The notes under the pieces were generated by a model. It was not told the origin of the DNA and did not search any database. It worked only from the letters and a program-made list of their open reading frames with translations. Made by a program: the position numbers and the translations under genes. A stretch of DNA of 54,224 bases from Novosphingobium subterraneum (GTDB lineage Bacteria > Pseudomonadota > Alphaproteobacteria > Sphingomonadales > Sphingomonadaceae), in NCBI RefSeq assembly GCF_000807925.1, contig NZ_JRVC01000028.1, positions 1 through 54,224 on the forward strand. Direction: 5' to 3'. Numbering within the stretch: the first letter of the stretch is position 1; the number at the start of each line of letters is the position of its first letter. This document shows positions 43,515 through 51,379 of this stretch, in pieces.

Positions 43515-44245
43515 GCGAAGCAGCAGAAATCCCCGTTTCTAGAGTTGAGTGGAAGGGCGCTGTCAGGATCATCCGCAGCGCCTTTCCGCCGATAGACCTG
43601 TTCGAGGACATCGCTGATCCCGCGGACTGGCCGCTGCTGATTTCGGCCGAGCAGAAGACCAATCCTCGCATCATGGCGACGATCGGCAATCTCGACCTCG
43701 TTCCGGTTGGCCGCCGCGTCGGCGGCAACGGCGCCTCCTACCTCATGGCGCCATTCACCCATGTCAGCACCGATCGACCGAGCCGCTTTGCCGATGGCAG
43801 TTATGGCGTGCTCTATGTCGGCGACCGGTTTGAGACCGCGCTGTTCGAGACGATCCACCACCATGCCCGCTTCATGGCACGAACCAAGGAAGCGCCTGGC
43901 TGGACCTCGCAATTCCGGGAAATCGTCATGTCAGTCGATGTAGACTTACATGATCTCCGAACTCTGGCGGGGAAGCCGGTTCCGGCGCTCTATCCTGACA
44001 GCTACGCTGCATCTCAAGCGCTCGCGCAGTCCCTCAGGACAGCAGGATCGGACGGGATTGCTTACCCGAGCATCCGGCACCCCGGCGGGGAATGCGTCGT
44101 GCTATTCTACCCGGACTGCGCATCAAATCCGCTTCAGGGGCGGCACCTCGACTATCACTGGGATGGCGCGCGGGTTGATCTGGTTCGTGATGCGGGATCG
44201 GGCGCTGTCTTCCGGATTGTCGATTTGCCGCCCCATCCCGCCTGA
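43511..44245 (+). CDS. RES domain toxin (NAD+ phosphorylase type)
   Basis: 244 residues. GTG start overlapping the antitoxin stop (GTGA). The RES domain spans about residues 20-230 with R-containing RIIRSAFPP, SYGVLYVGDRFETALFETIHHHARF (the characteristic R/E/S region), and SDGIAYPSIRHPGGECVVLF. RES toxins deplete NAD+. The pair is a standard two-gene toxin-antitoxin module. Confidence 0.93.
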   Translation: MSEAAEIPVSRVEWKGAVRIIRSAFPPIDLFEDIADPADWPLLISAEQKTNPRIMATIGNLDLVPVGRRVGGNGASYLMAPFTHVSTDRPSRFADGSYGVLYVGDRFETALFETIHHHARFMARTKEAPGWTSQFREIVMSVDVDLHDLRTLAGKPVPALYPDSYAASQALAQSLRTAGSDGIAYPSIRHPGGECVVLFYPDCASNPLQGRHLDYHWDGARVDLVRDAGSGAVFRIVDLPPHPA

Positions 44246-44310
44246 CCGAACGAGCTGGGTTTCCGGCCGAGTGCGGTAGGTTCTTCGAGCGCAGCTGGCG
44301 GCCAGAGCGT

Positions 44311-44826
44311 TCATGCCTGCGCACCAGCCTTCACGAGTTCATGAAGCGCTCTGTCCGGCGAAACTGGTCCCTTGTACAGCGGGCTACAGGGTGTCTCCGC
44401 GAGCTTGGCGGAAATCGCCAGAAGGTCGTCGTCATCACCCTTCTCATAGGCATAGGCAGCCAGCCAGAATTCTGCCTGCTTAACGAACTCAATGAGGATG
44501 CCAACAACGCTCCGATTCGCAGTCTTTGCGTACCGGACCTGGTCCATCCGCCAGACTTCTTGCGCGATGAATTCAGAAGGGACGCCTTGCTCCTTCAGAA
44601 CCAGCGCCAATTGTGAAGGGAATCTTCGAGCGAGCGTGGCTGCTGGGGCCAGCGGCATAAGCACGGGAAGCAGCGTCTGTTCGGAAACCATCAAAGCTAC
44701 TTGCGGCTTCCAGAACAGGATGGTGGCGTACCAATTTCCCAGCGAAGTGTCGCTTTGTTCGGGCGCAACGATTTCCGGCTTTATCCGATCAAGCAGCTTC
44801 TTGGTGCAGTGAAGTTTGAACATCAT
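44311..44826 (-). CDS. DUF6933-like hypothetical protein
   Basis: 171 residues, MMFKLHCTKKLLDRIKPE with LGNWYATILFWKPQVALMVSEQTLLPVLMPL. This N-terminal pattern (short helix, then a two-stranded W-Y-A-x-x-F segment followed by 'TLLPVL') resembles the DUF6933 family I remember as uncharacterised and often found in accessory DNA. The start could be 44826 or 44823. No membrane segment. Confidence 0.65.
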   Translation of the reverse strand: MMFKLHCTKKLLDRIKPEIVAPEQSDTSLGNWYATILFWKPQVALMVSEQTLLPVLMPLAPAATLARRFPSQLALVLKEQGVPSEFIAQEVWRMDQVRYAKTANRSVVGILIEFVKQAEFWLAAYAYEKGDDDDLLAISAKLAETPCSPLYKGPVSPDRALHELVKAGAQA

Positions 44827-45049
44827 TGCAAAGGATAGTGTTGGGTGCTGAGCGAGTCCATTGGCGCTACCGACCTCGCCCCAGAGATGGCAAGTGCAGC
44901 CGTCATGCGGTCATTGCCAAGTCAAAATTGGCTCGTCAAACGCCGTCATACGTTCAGCACAGTTCGGCGACGGCAGCGGGCCGGGGTCGGCCTGTCCGGT
45001 TTCGGCCGAGCCTTCGGCTAATCCGGAATTGGCACAGGCCGTCAGATGC
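44827..45049. other. 223-bp gap between convergent or divergent accessory genes
   Basis: No gene, RNA or clear signal that I can identify. Confidence 0.5.
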
Positions 45050-45541
45050 TCAGTTTGCATAGCGCTTGAGGCGAAGCTCAATTTCTCTGCGCGGCAAGCG
45101 ACAACGGGGATGGGCTGCAGTCTTCGACAGGCAGCCATGCAATGTTGCAGCATCACATATGCCGGCTGCCTCGATGCGGTCGAATATCCATAGAACGCCG
45201 TGGACGGCGACCCCTTCCGCCTCCGCGACAGACCGGAGCACGCTGTCGCCGGTCAGAAGCGTCCATTGCCGCCCCTGCGCCAAGGCGAAAGCGAACGTAT
45301 CGGCTACGGACAGTCGTTCCTCGGCGCGGCGCAGCTGCGTAGCGCGACGGACTTCATTGCCATCGAGGGATTCGATGATGATGCCAAGTGCGCGAAGCCG
45401 CGCGCCGAATTCGGCGTCAAGCTCGCGTTCGAAGAGGAGGTCAGGGACTACCAGGCTGTCATCGAGCTTGAACGCAGCTTCGAGCAGATCGCCGCGATCA
45501 AGGTCGATGATGACCGAAGTGTCCGAAACGAGAAACGGCAC
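45050..45541 (-). CDS. PIN-domain protein (VapC-like)
   Basis: 163 residues; GTG start 4 bp after the regulator stop. The PIN nuclease pattern of acidic residues is visible: VSDTSVIIDLDRGDLL (first Asp), FERELDAEF, LSVADTFAFALAQ and LLTGDSVLRSVA (C-terminal Asp). PIN proteins are RNases, and PIN plus XRE/ImmA pairs are known as toxin-antitoxin-like modules. The C-terminal 35 residues are basic (RLPRREIELRLKRYAN). As the gene is fused in operon with the CBASS regulator, it may belong to that system, or be an independent toxin. Confidence 0.85.
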   Translation of the reverse strand: MPFLVSDTSVIIDLDRGDLLEAAFKLDDSLVVPDLLFERELDAEFGARLRALGIIIESLDGNEVRRATQLRRAEERLSVADTFAFALAQGRQWTLLTGDSVLRSVAEAEGVAVHGVLWIFDRIEAAGICDAATLHGCLSKTAAHPRCRLPRREIELRLKRYAN

Positions 45542-45545
45542 GCGT

Positions 45546-46601
45546 TCACGCTGCCTCGGCCAAACGCTTGTCTAGCGCCTGCAAGGTGATCCCGAGCATT
45601 TCGGCGGCGCGGCTCTCGCCGATCACGCCTTCGGCCAGCGCGCGGTAGCAAAGCCGCTCGAAACGCTTAGGCTCCTCATATTCGGGCGGGATGCGTGCGG
45701 GTTCCTCGAAAGGTTTCTTGCGCCACCCGCGCTTCGTGAATTCCTTGAAAAGAAACGAGAATGCCTTCCTATCGATAATGCCGAGGTCAAGACAGCGATA
45801 AGCGATTGCCTGGACGCTTACGCCAAACCGCTCCTTGATCGCCACAAGCTCACCGATGCTGATGGCCGAGCGCTGTGCGCCGACCTCGGCGCGCACGACA
45901 TCGGCCGGCATCAGGAAAGCGCCGGCAAAGCGGTTGGCGGCGCTTTCATCATCGACCCCTGCCGTGGGCGTCATCACCATGTGGCCAAGCTCATGCGCGA
46001 GAGTGAAGCGCTTGCGTTCGGACCAGATGTCTTTGCGCACTACGATCACGCGCGCCGCGTCACGCTCCTTGCGCATTACCCGCGCTGCGAGACCGTCGAT
46101 GTCTTCAAGATCGATCGAGAGCACTTTGATACCCCGTTCCTCGAGCAGTTCGGCGAGCTTTGGCACTGGGTCATGGCCGAGCCCCCATTCCTCGCGCACT
46201 GAGCGGGCTGCATCTTCGGCATCGCGAACGTCGTGCAGCGGATAGGGCGCGCTACGCGGCTGCTCCCATTCAACGCTCTTGAGACCGAGCATATCCTCTA
46301 CCGCGAGATAGCGCTCGAGCAGCTGTAGCGTCTGCGCCTCGATCGTCGCCTCTTCCTTGGCGGTGCGCTTTTTGCGAAAATCGACGCCTTCGAGCGTCAG
46401 CTCCTCATCGCTGAGCAGATAGGATTCGCTGACGCCCAGCGCCGTCGCAAGCGCCATCAGTGCGCGCGAACCCGGCATATCCTCGTTCCGCTCATATTTT
46501 CCGATCGCCTGCGCACTGACGACGTTGCCCATGCGCTCGGCGAGGTCGCGCAGCGACAATCCAGAGGATGCGCGGGCGAGCTTCAGTCTCGTGCCGATCA
46601 T
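45546..46601 (-). CDS. XRE-ImmA/IrrE regulator-protease (CapH-CapP-like fusion)
   Basis: 351 residues. The N-terminal XRE helix-turn-helix (about 1-60) contains RLKLARASSGLSLRDLAERMGNVVSAQAIGKYERNE. A linker is followed by a COG2856 (ImmA/IrrE) zinc peptidase domain (about 130-270) with the zinc motif LAHELGHMVM. The C-terminal ~70 residues are helical. It diverges from the CBASS operon across a promoter with three identical operator half-sites. In other CBASS loci a separate HTH repressor (CapH) and peptidase (CapP) respond to DNA damage; here they are one chain. The start is at 46601. Confidence 0.9.
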   Translation of the reverse strand: MIGTRLKLARASSGLSLRDLAERMGNVVSAQAIGKYERNEDMPGSRALMALATALGVSESYLLSDEELTLEGVDFRKKRTAKEEATIEAQTLQLLERYLAVEDMLGLKSVEWEQPRSAPYPLHDVRDAEDAARSVREEWGLGHDPVPKLAELLEERGIKVLSIDLEDIDGLAARVMRKERDAARVIVVRKDIWSERKRFTLAHELGHMVMTPTAGVDDESAANRFAGAFLMPADVVRAEVGAQRSAISIGELVAIKERFGVSVQAIAYRCLDLGIIDRKAFSFLFKEFTKRGWRKKPFEEPARIPPEYEEPKRFERLCYRALAEGVIGESRAAEMLGITLQALDKRLAEAA

Positions 46602-46625
46602 GGCTTGGCTACCTTTCGTCTCCTT

Positions 46626-46739
46626 GGTTTACAAAAAATCTATATAGTGCCATTCTTGTAAACCGATACCCCTTGAAACACCATCAATATGGCCCCAGAT
46701 GTGGTTTCGTGGTGGCATTATAACGAAATTTTGTAAACC
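46626..46739 (+). promoter_or_regulatory. Divergent promoter with three operator half-sites
   Basis: GGTTTACAA at 46626-46634 is inverted against TTGTAAACC at 46656-46664, giving a 39-bp dyad. A third copy, TTGTAAACC, lies at 46731-46739, 13 bp before the CBASS ATG at 46752. TATAAC (46719-46724) could be a -10 for the CBASS operon, so the third site would sit over its start. Such layouts are typical of autoregulated XRE repressors. Confidence 0.75.
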
Positions 46740-46751
46740 GGAGTTTCACGG

Positions 46752-47996
46752 ATGGCCTCAAATATCTTTCGCGGCGACGGCAGGCCGAATGATCCATTCG
46801 GAGATCCTCTTGATGCGATCCTCGCCGAGATTGCGCTCAATCTGCAGTTGCCGCCTGGTCTCCATGCCATGGCGGTTGATAGATACGGGGCAGTCTGCCG
46901 GTATATCGATCGTCCCGGGAGCCCGCTCGAAGGACGGGTGTCGAGCTTCTATCCGCAAGGGTCGATGGCCATCGACGCAACGATTTCGACGCGCGGCACC
47001 GACGACGAATATGACCTCGACGCGGTCGTAGAAATCATCGGCGGCAGCGAGGGGCCGGAGGAACTGCTCGATCTTCTGGAGGCCGCACTGAAAGGCTATC
47101 CGGTCTCGCGGATCGAACGCAAGACCCGCTGCATCACCCTTTATTACGCGGACGGCATGCACCTCGACGTGACGCCAGCGCGGCGGCTCGCCCACAAGGA
47201 AAAGGAGGGCGTGATCGCCCATGCCAAGAAGGGCAAGCCGCAAGAGCACCGCTACGTTCCGATGAACGCTTATGGCTTTTGCGCTTGGTACAATGATCGG
47301 ACGCCGGTCGAAGAGCGTTTCGCGCTGGCGCTCAACCGCGAACTCTACGCCAAGCACGGCTTCACCTTCGATGCCGCCGAAGTGGAGGAGGTGCCGGAGC
47401 AGACGCCGCTGCTGATTAAGAGCGTAACCACCGTCGCGCTCCAACTCATCAAGCGCCATCGCAACATTCTCTATGCCGATGAGGCCGGCCGGATGCCGCC
47501 TTCGGTCGTGCTGTCGTGCCATGCTGGTCACGCCGCGGTACCGGGCATGGGGCTGGCAGATATGGTGATGCGCCAGGCGCGCTGGACCGCGCGTGCGATT
47601 GATCAGGCTGCACGCCAGAACAAGCTGCTCGACGTCGCCAATCCTGAGTTTCTCGAGGAGCGGTTCACCGACCGCTGGCCGGAAAACCAGTCGCAGCAGC
47701 AGCATTATGCCCGGGCACTCCATGGTCTGGCCGATGGCCTTCAGATGGCGCGTGAGCGCGGCGTGCAACTCGAGAACCTGCAGGATTGGCTGCGCGATCT
47801 GTTTGGCCAGCGTGTCGTCACGCGTTCGATTGACCTTTTCAACAAGCGCCTCGGCCAGCAGGTACAGGCGCGCCAGCATGGGTATACGCGCACAGGCGGC
47901 CTGTTTACGCCGGCAGCGCCTGCGATCATCACCGGGGCAAGCGCGCTAGCGCCGGTTGCCGCCAGGGCGCACACGAACATGGGTGAGCGTCGCTGA
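46752..47996 (+). CDS. cdn: CBASS oligonucleotide cyclase (CD-NTase)
   Basis: 414 residues. The nucleotidyltransferase core is PQGSMAIDATISTRGTDDEYDLDAVVEI (GS at 70-71, Asp88 and Asp90), with a third Asp139 in DGMHLDVTPARR. The C-terminal helical region is extended. It makes a cyclic nucleotide on phage infection. Clade is not certain: it looks compatible with CdnG/CdnD-type partners of Cap5, which use 3',2'-cGAMP. The start at 46752 lies 12 bp after the third operator. It is followed by the E2 gene after 2 bp. Confidence 0.93.
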   Translation: MASNIFRGDGRPNDPFGDPLDAILAEIALNLQLPPGLHAMAVDRYGAVCRYIDRPGSPLEGRVSSFYPQGSMAIDATISTRGTDDEYDLDAVVEIIGGSEGPEELLDLLEAALKGYPVSRIERKTRCITLYYADGMHLDVTPARRLAHKEKEGVIAHAKKGKPQEHRYVPMNAYGFCAWYNDRTPVEERFALALNRELYAKHGFTFDAAEVEEVPEQTPLLIKSVTTVALQLIKRHRNILYADEAGRMPPSVVLSCHAGHAAVPGMGLADMVMRQARWTARAIDQAARQNKLLDVANPEFLEERFTDRWPENQSQQQHYARALHGLADGLQMARERGVQLENLQDWLRDLFGQRVVTRSIDLFNKRLGQQVQARQHGYTRTGGLFTPAAPAIITGASALAPVAARAHTNMGERR

Positions 47997-47998
47997 GC

Positions 47999-48448
47999 AT
48001 GATCCATGGCATCGAAGCGCAGATTGAAGCGATGCGGGCGATCTGGCCCGATTTCGCCATGGTCGAACGAGATGGAGATGCCGCAGCTTGGGAGGGGCCA
48101 GTTCGCCCGCTTCTGCAGACGTACCGCGTCGGCATCTTTTACCGCGCGCCGCTGCTTATTGAAAATCTGGACCCGCGCCGTTTGCAGCCGCGCGTTTCGG
48201 TCCTGAATCCGCAGCTCCGACCGCGACCCGGCGACCGCGAAGGGCGGTTGCCACACGTCTATTACGGACCCAACGGCGGAGTGACGCTTTGCCTCCTCGA
48301 CCCTGAGGCAGGCGATTGGTCGCCTGCCGACCTACTTGCCGAAACGACGATCCCTTGGACCATCGAATGGCTGGCCGCTTATGAAGGCTGGCGCGCTACC
48401 GGCGAATGGACGGCGAGCGGCCGCCATGTGGAGGTGGCCCGTGGCTAA
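47999..48448 (+). CDS. Stand-alone E2-like CBASS protein (short type II)
   Basis: 149 residues. The C-terminal pattern LPHVYYGPNGGVTLCLLDPEAGDW, then IPWTIEWLAAYEGWRATGEW, is the hallmark of the CBASS E2-like ubiquitin-conjugating fold, with Cys98 as the candidate catalytic Cys. No E1 or JAB-protease domain is present anywhere near, so this is the short variant in which only the E2 conditions the cyclase. It starts 2 bp after cdn and overlaps Cap5 by 8 bp. Confidence 0.92.
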   Translation: MIHGIEAQIEAMRAIWPDFAMVERDGDAAAWEGPVRPLLQTYRVGIFYRAPLLIENLDPRRLQPRVSVLNPQLRPRPGDREGRLPHVYYGPNGGVTLCLLDPEAGDWSPADLLAETTIPWTIEWLAAYEGWRATGEWTASGRHVEVARG

Positions 48449-49583
48449 GACGAAAGTTCCGCAAAAGGTTCAGTCAGCTCTCTGGGCACGATCCGCCGGG
48501 CGCTGCCAGTACCGGGGATGCAATCATGACCTTGTTGGCGATCTCATCTCTGGCAATGAGAACGCACTGTTCGGCTTCATCGCGCACATCGTCGCGGACA
48601 GCGCCGATGGGCCGCGGGGTGATCCAATAAGGTCTCCGCTACTTGCAAAGAGCCTCGACAATCTCATGCTGATGTGCGCGGTCCATCACAAGCTGATCGA
48701 TGTCGACGGTCTGGTCGATCATCCCGAGGCCCTTCTCGTCGAAATGAAGGCTGAGCATGAGGCTCGCGTCGCGATGCTCGCCGGGATCGACAAGGATCGG
48801 GCCTCGCATGTGCTGCGGTTCGGCGCCAGCATCGGCGCGAATGAAGCACTGGTTTCAACCAGGGCCATTTTCGCTGCCATGCCGCCCGATCACCATCCAG
48901 CGAGCGCGCAGACGATCGACCTGGAAATGACCGGCCATGCGTTCGCCGACAGTGATCCGGCCTTCTGGGCCATGCAGCAGACCAACCTCCAGCGCAGTTT
49001 CGCAGCACGGGTTGGCGGTAGGATCGAGCGCCAGGACATCCGCCATCTCAGCGTGTTCGCTTTGGCGCCGCAGCCGCTGCTCATCGAACTCGGCCGTTTG
49101 CTCTGCGACATAGTGCCGATGGTCGTCCATCAACGGCACCGTGAGCCTTCGACTTGGACCTGGCAGCGCGACGGCGTGCGCGTGCGCTATCAGACGACCG
49201 AACCGGCATCAGGGCGAAGCGGCGTAGTTGCCCTCAAGCTGGGCGTGAGCGCGACGATCACCGATGATCGTATTGAGCGTGTCGTCGGCAACGATGCCGC
49301 GATCTGGAGCCTGTGTGCCGAAGCTCCCCATAACGACATCGTTCGCAGCCCCGAAGATCAGGCTGCCTATCGCACGGCGCTGCGCCGGCTGCTCGATGCG
49401 ATCAAAGCCCGACACGGCGACCAAGTCGTCATTCATGTGTTTCCAGCCCTGCCGGCGTCGCTTGCCGTGGAAACCGGCAGGGTATGGATGCCCAAGGCCG
49501 ATCCCGAACTCCGAATCTATGATCAACAGCGGGATCGCGGCTTTGTCTACGCGCTGACGGTCGGTCAGCCGGGATCGGTGTGA
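48441..49583 (+). CDS. cap5: HNH-SAVED effector (Cap5)
   Basis: 380 residues; GTG start with GGAGGTG six bases upstream. The N-terminal HNH nuclease has GRCQYRGCNHDL, ENALFGFIAHIVADSADGPRGDP and LDNLMLMCAVHHKLIDVD. The C-terminal SAVED domain (about 150-380; SVFALAPQPLLIELGRLLCD and HGDQVVIHVFPALPASLAVETGRVWMPKADPELRIYDQQ) senses the cyclic nucleotide. Once activated it degrades DNA. A clear CBASS effector. Confidence 0.93.
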   Translation: MAKTKVPQKVQSALWARSAGRCQYRGCNHDLVGDLISGNENALFGFIAHIVADSADGPRGDPIRSPLLAKSLDNLMLMCAVHHKLIDVDGLVDHPEALLVEMKAEHEARVAMLAGIDKDRASHVLRFGASIGANEALVSTRAIFAAMPPDHHPASAQTIDLEMTGHAFADSDPAFWAMQQTNLQRSFAARVGGRIERQDIRHLSVFALAPQPLLIELGRLLCDIVPMVVHQRHREPSTWTWQRDGVRVRYQTTEPASGRSGVVALKLGVSATITDDRIERVVGNDAAIWSLCAEAPHNDIVRSPEDQAAYRTALRRLLDAIKARHGDQVVIHVFPALPASLAVETGRVWMPKADPELRIYDQQRDRGFVYALTVGQPGSV

Positions 49584-49629
49584 TGCGCTGCTCGGAAGCC
49601 CATGGATATACCAAGGAAGGAATGCCTCG

Positions 49630-51066
49630 GTGCCAAAGAATATCGTGATCTATTCCGATGGTACCGGCCAGGACGGAGGCGTTCGGCCGGAACAGCGGAT
49701 GAGCAACATCTTCAAGATGTATCGCGCGACGCGGCCCGGTCCCGACAGCGCGATCGATCCCACCGAGCAGGTGGCCTTTTACGATCCCGGCCTCGGTACC
49801 GAAGCCGGGGCTTCAGGCCTCACCTCGATCCGGCGCTGGTTCGCCAAGCTGCTGTCTTCAGTGACGGGGCGCGGCATTACCACCAATATCGCCGACTGTT
49901 ACGAGTTCATCATCAATCACTACCGGCCGGGCGACCGCATCTGGCTGTTTGGGTTCAGCCGCGGGGCCTACACCGCGCGCAGCCTTGCGAACGTGATCAG
50001 GCTGTGCGGCGTCCCGACGAAATCGCCCGACGGCGAACTGCCGCGGTTTCGTCTCGGCGCGCGCGAGATCGCTGAGCGCGCCGTGTTTCGGGTTGCCGAG
50101 CATGGCGCCGGCCAGGACCGCGCCAAATACGAAGATGAGCGCGAAGAACTTGGTCGTCGATTTCGCGTGGCGCATGGGTCGGACGACGATGGCGAGGCGA
50201 ACGTCGCGCCCTATTTTATTGGCGTCTTTGATACCGTGGCTTCGCTCGGCGCCAAAGGCCCGCTTCGCTTGGCGCTCATATTCGCCCTCGGCTTGCTTAT
50301 CGTTAGCGCCGCAGCGATCAACGCCATGGCTCTGCGCTGGGCATTCGAGCTCGATTGGGGCTTGTCGTTCCTTGTCGCGACTGGCCTGTTCGGCATCTAT
50401 GCGCTTTGGCGCTATCTGCGCACGTCGCTGAAAGTGATGTGGCCTCCGCTTGAAGGCCGCCGTTTCCCGAGCATTCACGTTGCGCAGTGGAGCGGAAAGT
50501 ATTTTGACCGTTTGCTGGGCCGGGCGGTCAGCTATGCCCGCCACGCAATCGCCATCGATGAAAACCGCGCCGACTTTCCGCGATTGCCCTCGGGTCCAGG
50601 CAAGGGCATTGAGACCAGACCCGAAATCGACGGTGAAGCCAAGCCTTTCGTGCAGATGTGGTTCGCAGGCAACCATTCGGACATTGGCGGAAGCTACCCG
50701 GAGCCAGAATCGCGCCTGTCGGACATCGCCTTGCAATGGATGATCAATGAGGCTCGATCGGTTCCCGACCCATTGGCCATCGATTACAGTCGTCTGCGAG
50801 TTTTTCCTTCGGCCGCCGGTGTTCAGCACGACGAGATTGCAGGTATGGCCGACTTGATAAGGCAGCGGACACCTGCCTTGCTGCGTTGCTTGACCCAGCG
50901 ACTAACCTGGAAAGCGGAGTTGCGCGATCCCATCGCGGCGGCCACGCTTCACCCGTCCGTCGAGGAAAGGTTTGGGCTTGGAAGCGTAGTTAGGCAAGGC
51001 GGAGAGGGCCCATATCGGCCCGAAGCACTTCGAAGTCACGAACGCTTCCGCCACCTCTATAAGTAA
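49630..51066 (+). CDS. DUF2235 (Tle1-like) hydrolase with transmembrane segment
   Basis: 478 residues; GTG start 46 bp after cap5, preceded by AAGGAAGG. The alpha/beta hydrolase DUF2235 domain has IVIYSDGTGQDGG, WLFGFSRGAYTARSLANVIR (nucleophile Ser110) and WFAGNHSDIGGSYPE. A membrane-spanning pair lies in the middle (LALIFALGLLIVSAAAINAMAL and FLVATGLFGIYALWRYL, about 214-265). The family includes type VI secretion phospholipases. Here there is no secretion gene nearby and it is co-directional with the CBASS genes, so a membrane-damaging second effector is possible. It could equally be an unrelated passenger. Confidence 0.88.
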   Translation: MPKNIVIYSDGTGQDGGVRPEQRMSNIFKMYRATRPGPDSAIDPTEQVAFYDPGLGTEAGASGLTSIRRWFAKLLSSVTGRGITTNIADCYEFIINHYRPGDRIWLFGFSRGAYTARSLANVIRLCGVPTKSPDGELPRFRLGAREIAERAVFRVAEHGAGQDRAKYEDEREELGRRFRVAHGSDDDGEANVAPYFIGVFDTVASLGAKGPLRLALIFALGLLIVSAAAINAMALRWAFELDWGLSFLVATGLFGIYALWRYLRTSLKVMWPPLEGRRFPSIHVAQWSGKYFDRLLGRAVSYARHAIAIDENRADFPRLPSGPGKGIETRPEIDGEAKPFVQMWFAGNHSDIGGSYPEPESRLSDIALQWMINEARSVPDPLAIDYSRLRVFPSAAGVQHDEIAGMADLIRQRTPALLRCLTQRLTWKAELRDPIAAATLHPSVEERFGLGSVVRQGGEGPYRPEALRSHERFRHLYK

Positions 51067-51379
51067 CAACAGTTGGTCGGTCCGGTGCCGTTCGATCGAG
51101 GAGATGACTGAAGGGCGGACGCTCAGATGATCTATGAGTCAGGTCAACGCCAACTTTGGAGATGCTAAGCGCCAGCACCGGCCTTGCCGATGGCAGCTTA
51201 TCGCCATGCGTTTCCTGATTCCGGCAAGCCCGTTCGGCCGAACGGCTCGGCCAATCTCTCAAGCTGGCTCCCGATAGATTTGTCCCGACCGAGCAATAGA
51301 GTGGAGTGGGCTTTCCCCTGATTGAGCCATTTGGGCGTCGATGGTCGATGCACCGGGCTCACAATCAGGAGTGTGTCCC
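51067..51379. other. 313-bp gap upstream of the ParB-family gene
   Basis: Holds the second copy of the 29-bp leader element (51298-51326) and an RBS (AGGA at 51367-51371). No gene seen. Confidence 0.6.
51298..51326 (+). repeat. Leader element, copy 2
   Basis: Matches 33598-33626 at 24 of 29 bases without gaps, sharing the block CTGATTGAG. It lies 54 bp upstream of the ParB-family start. Confidence 0.6.
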
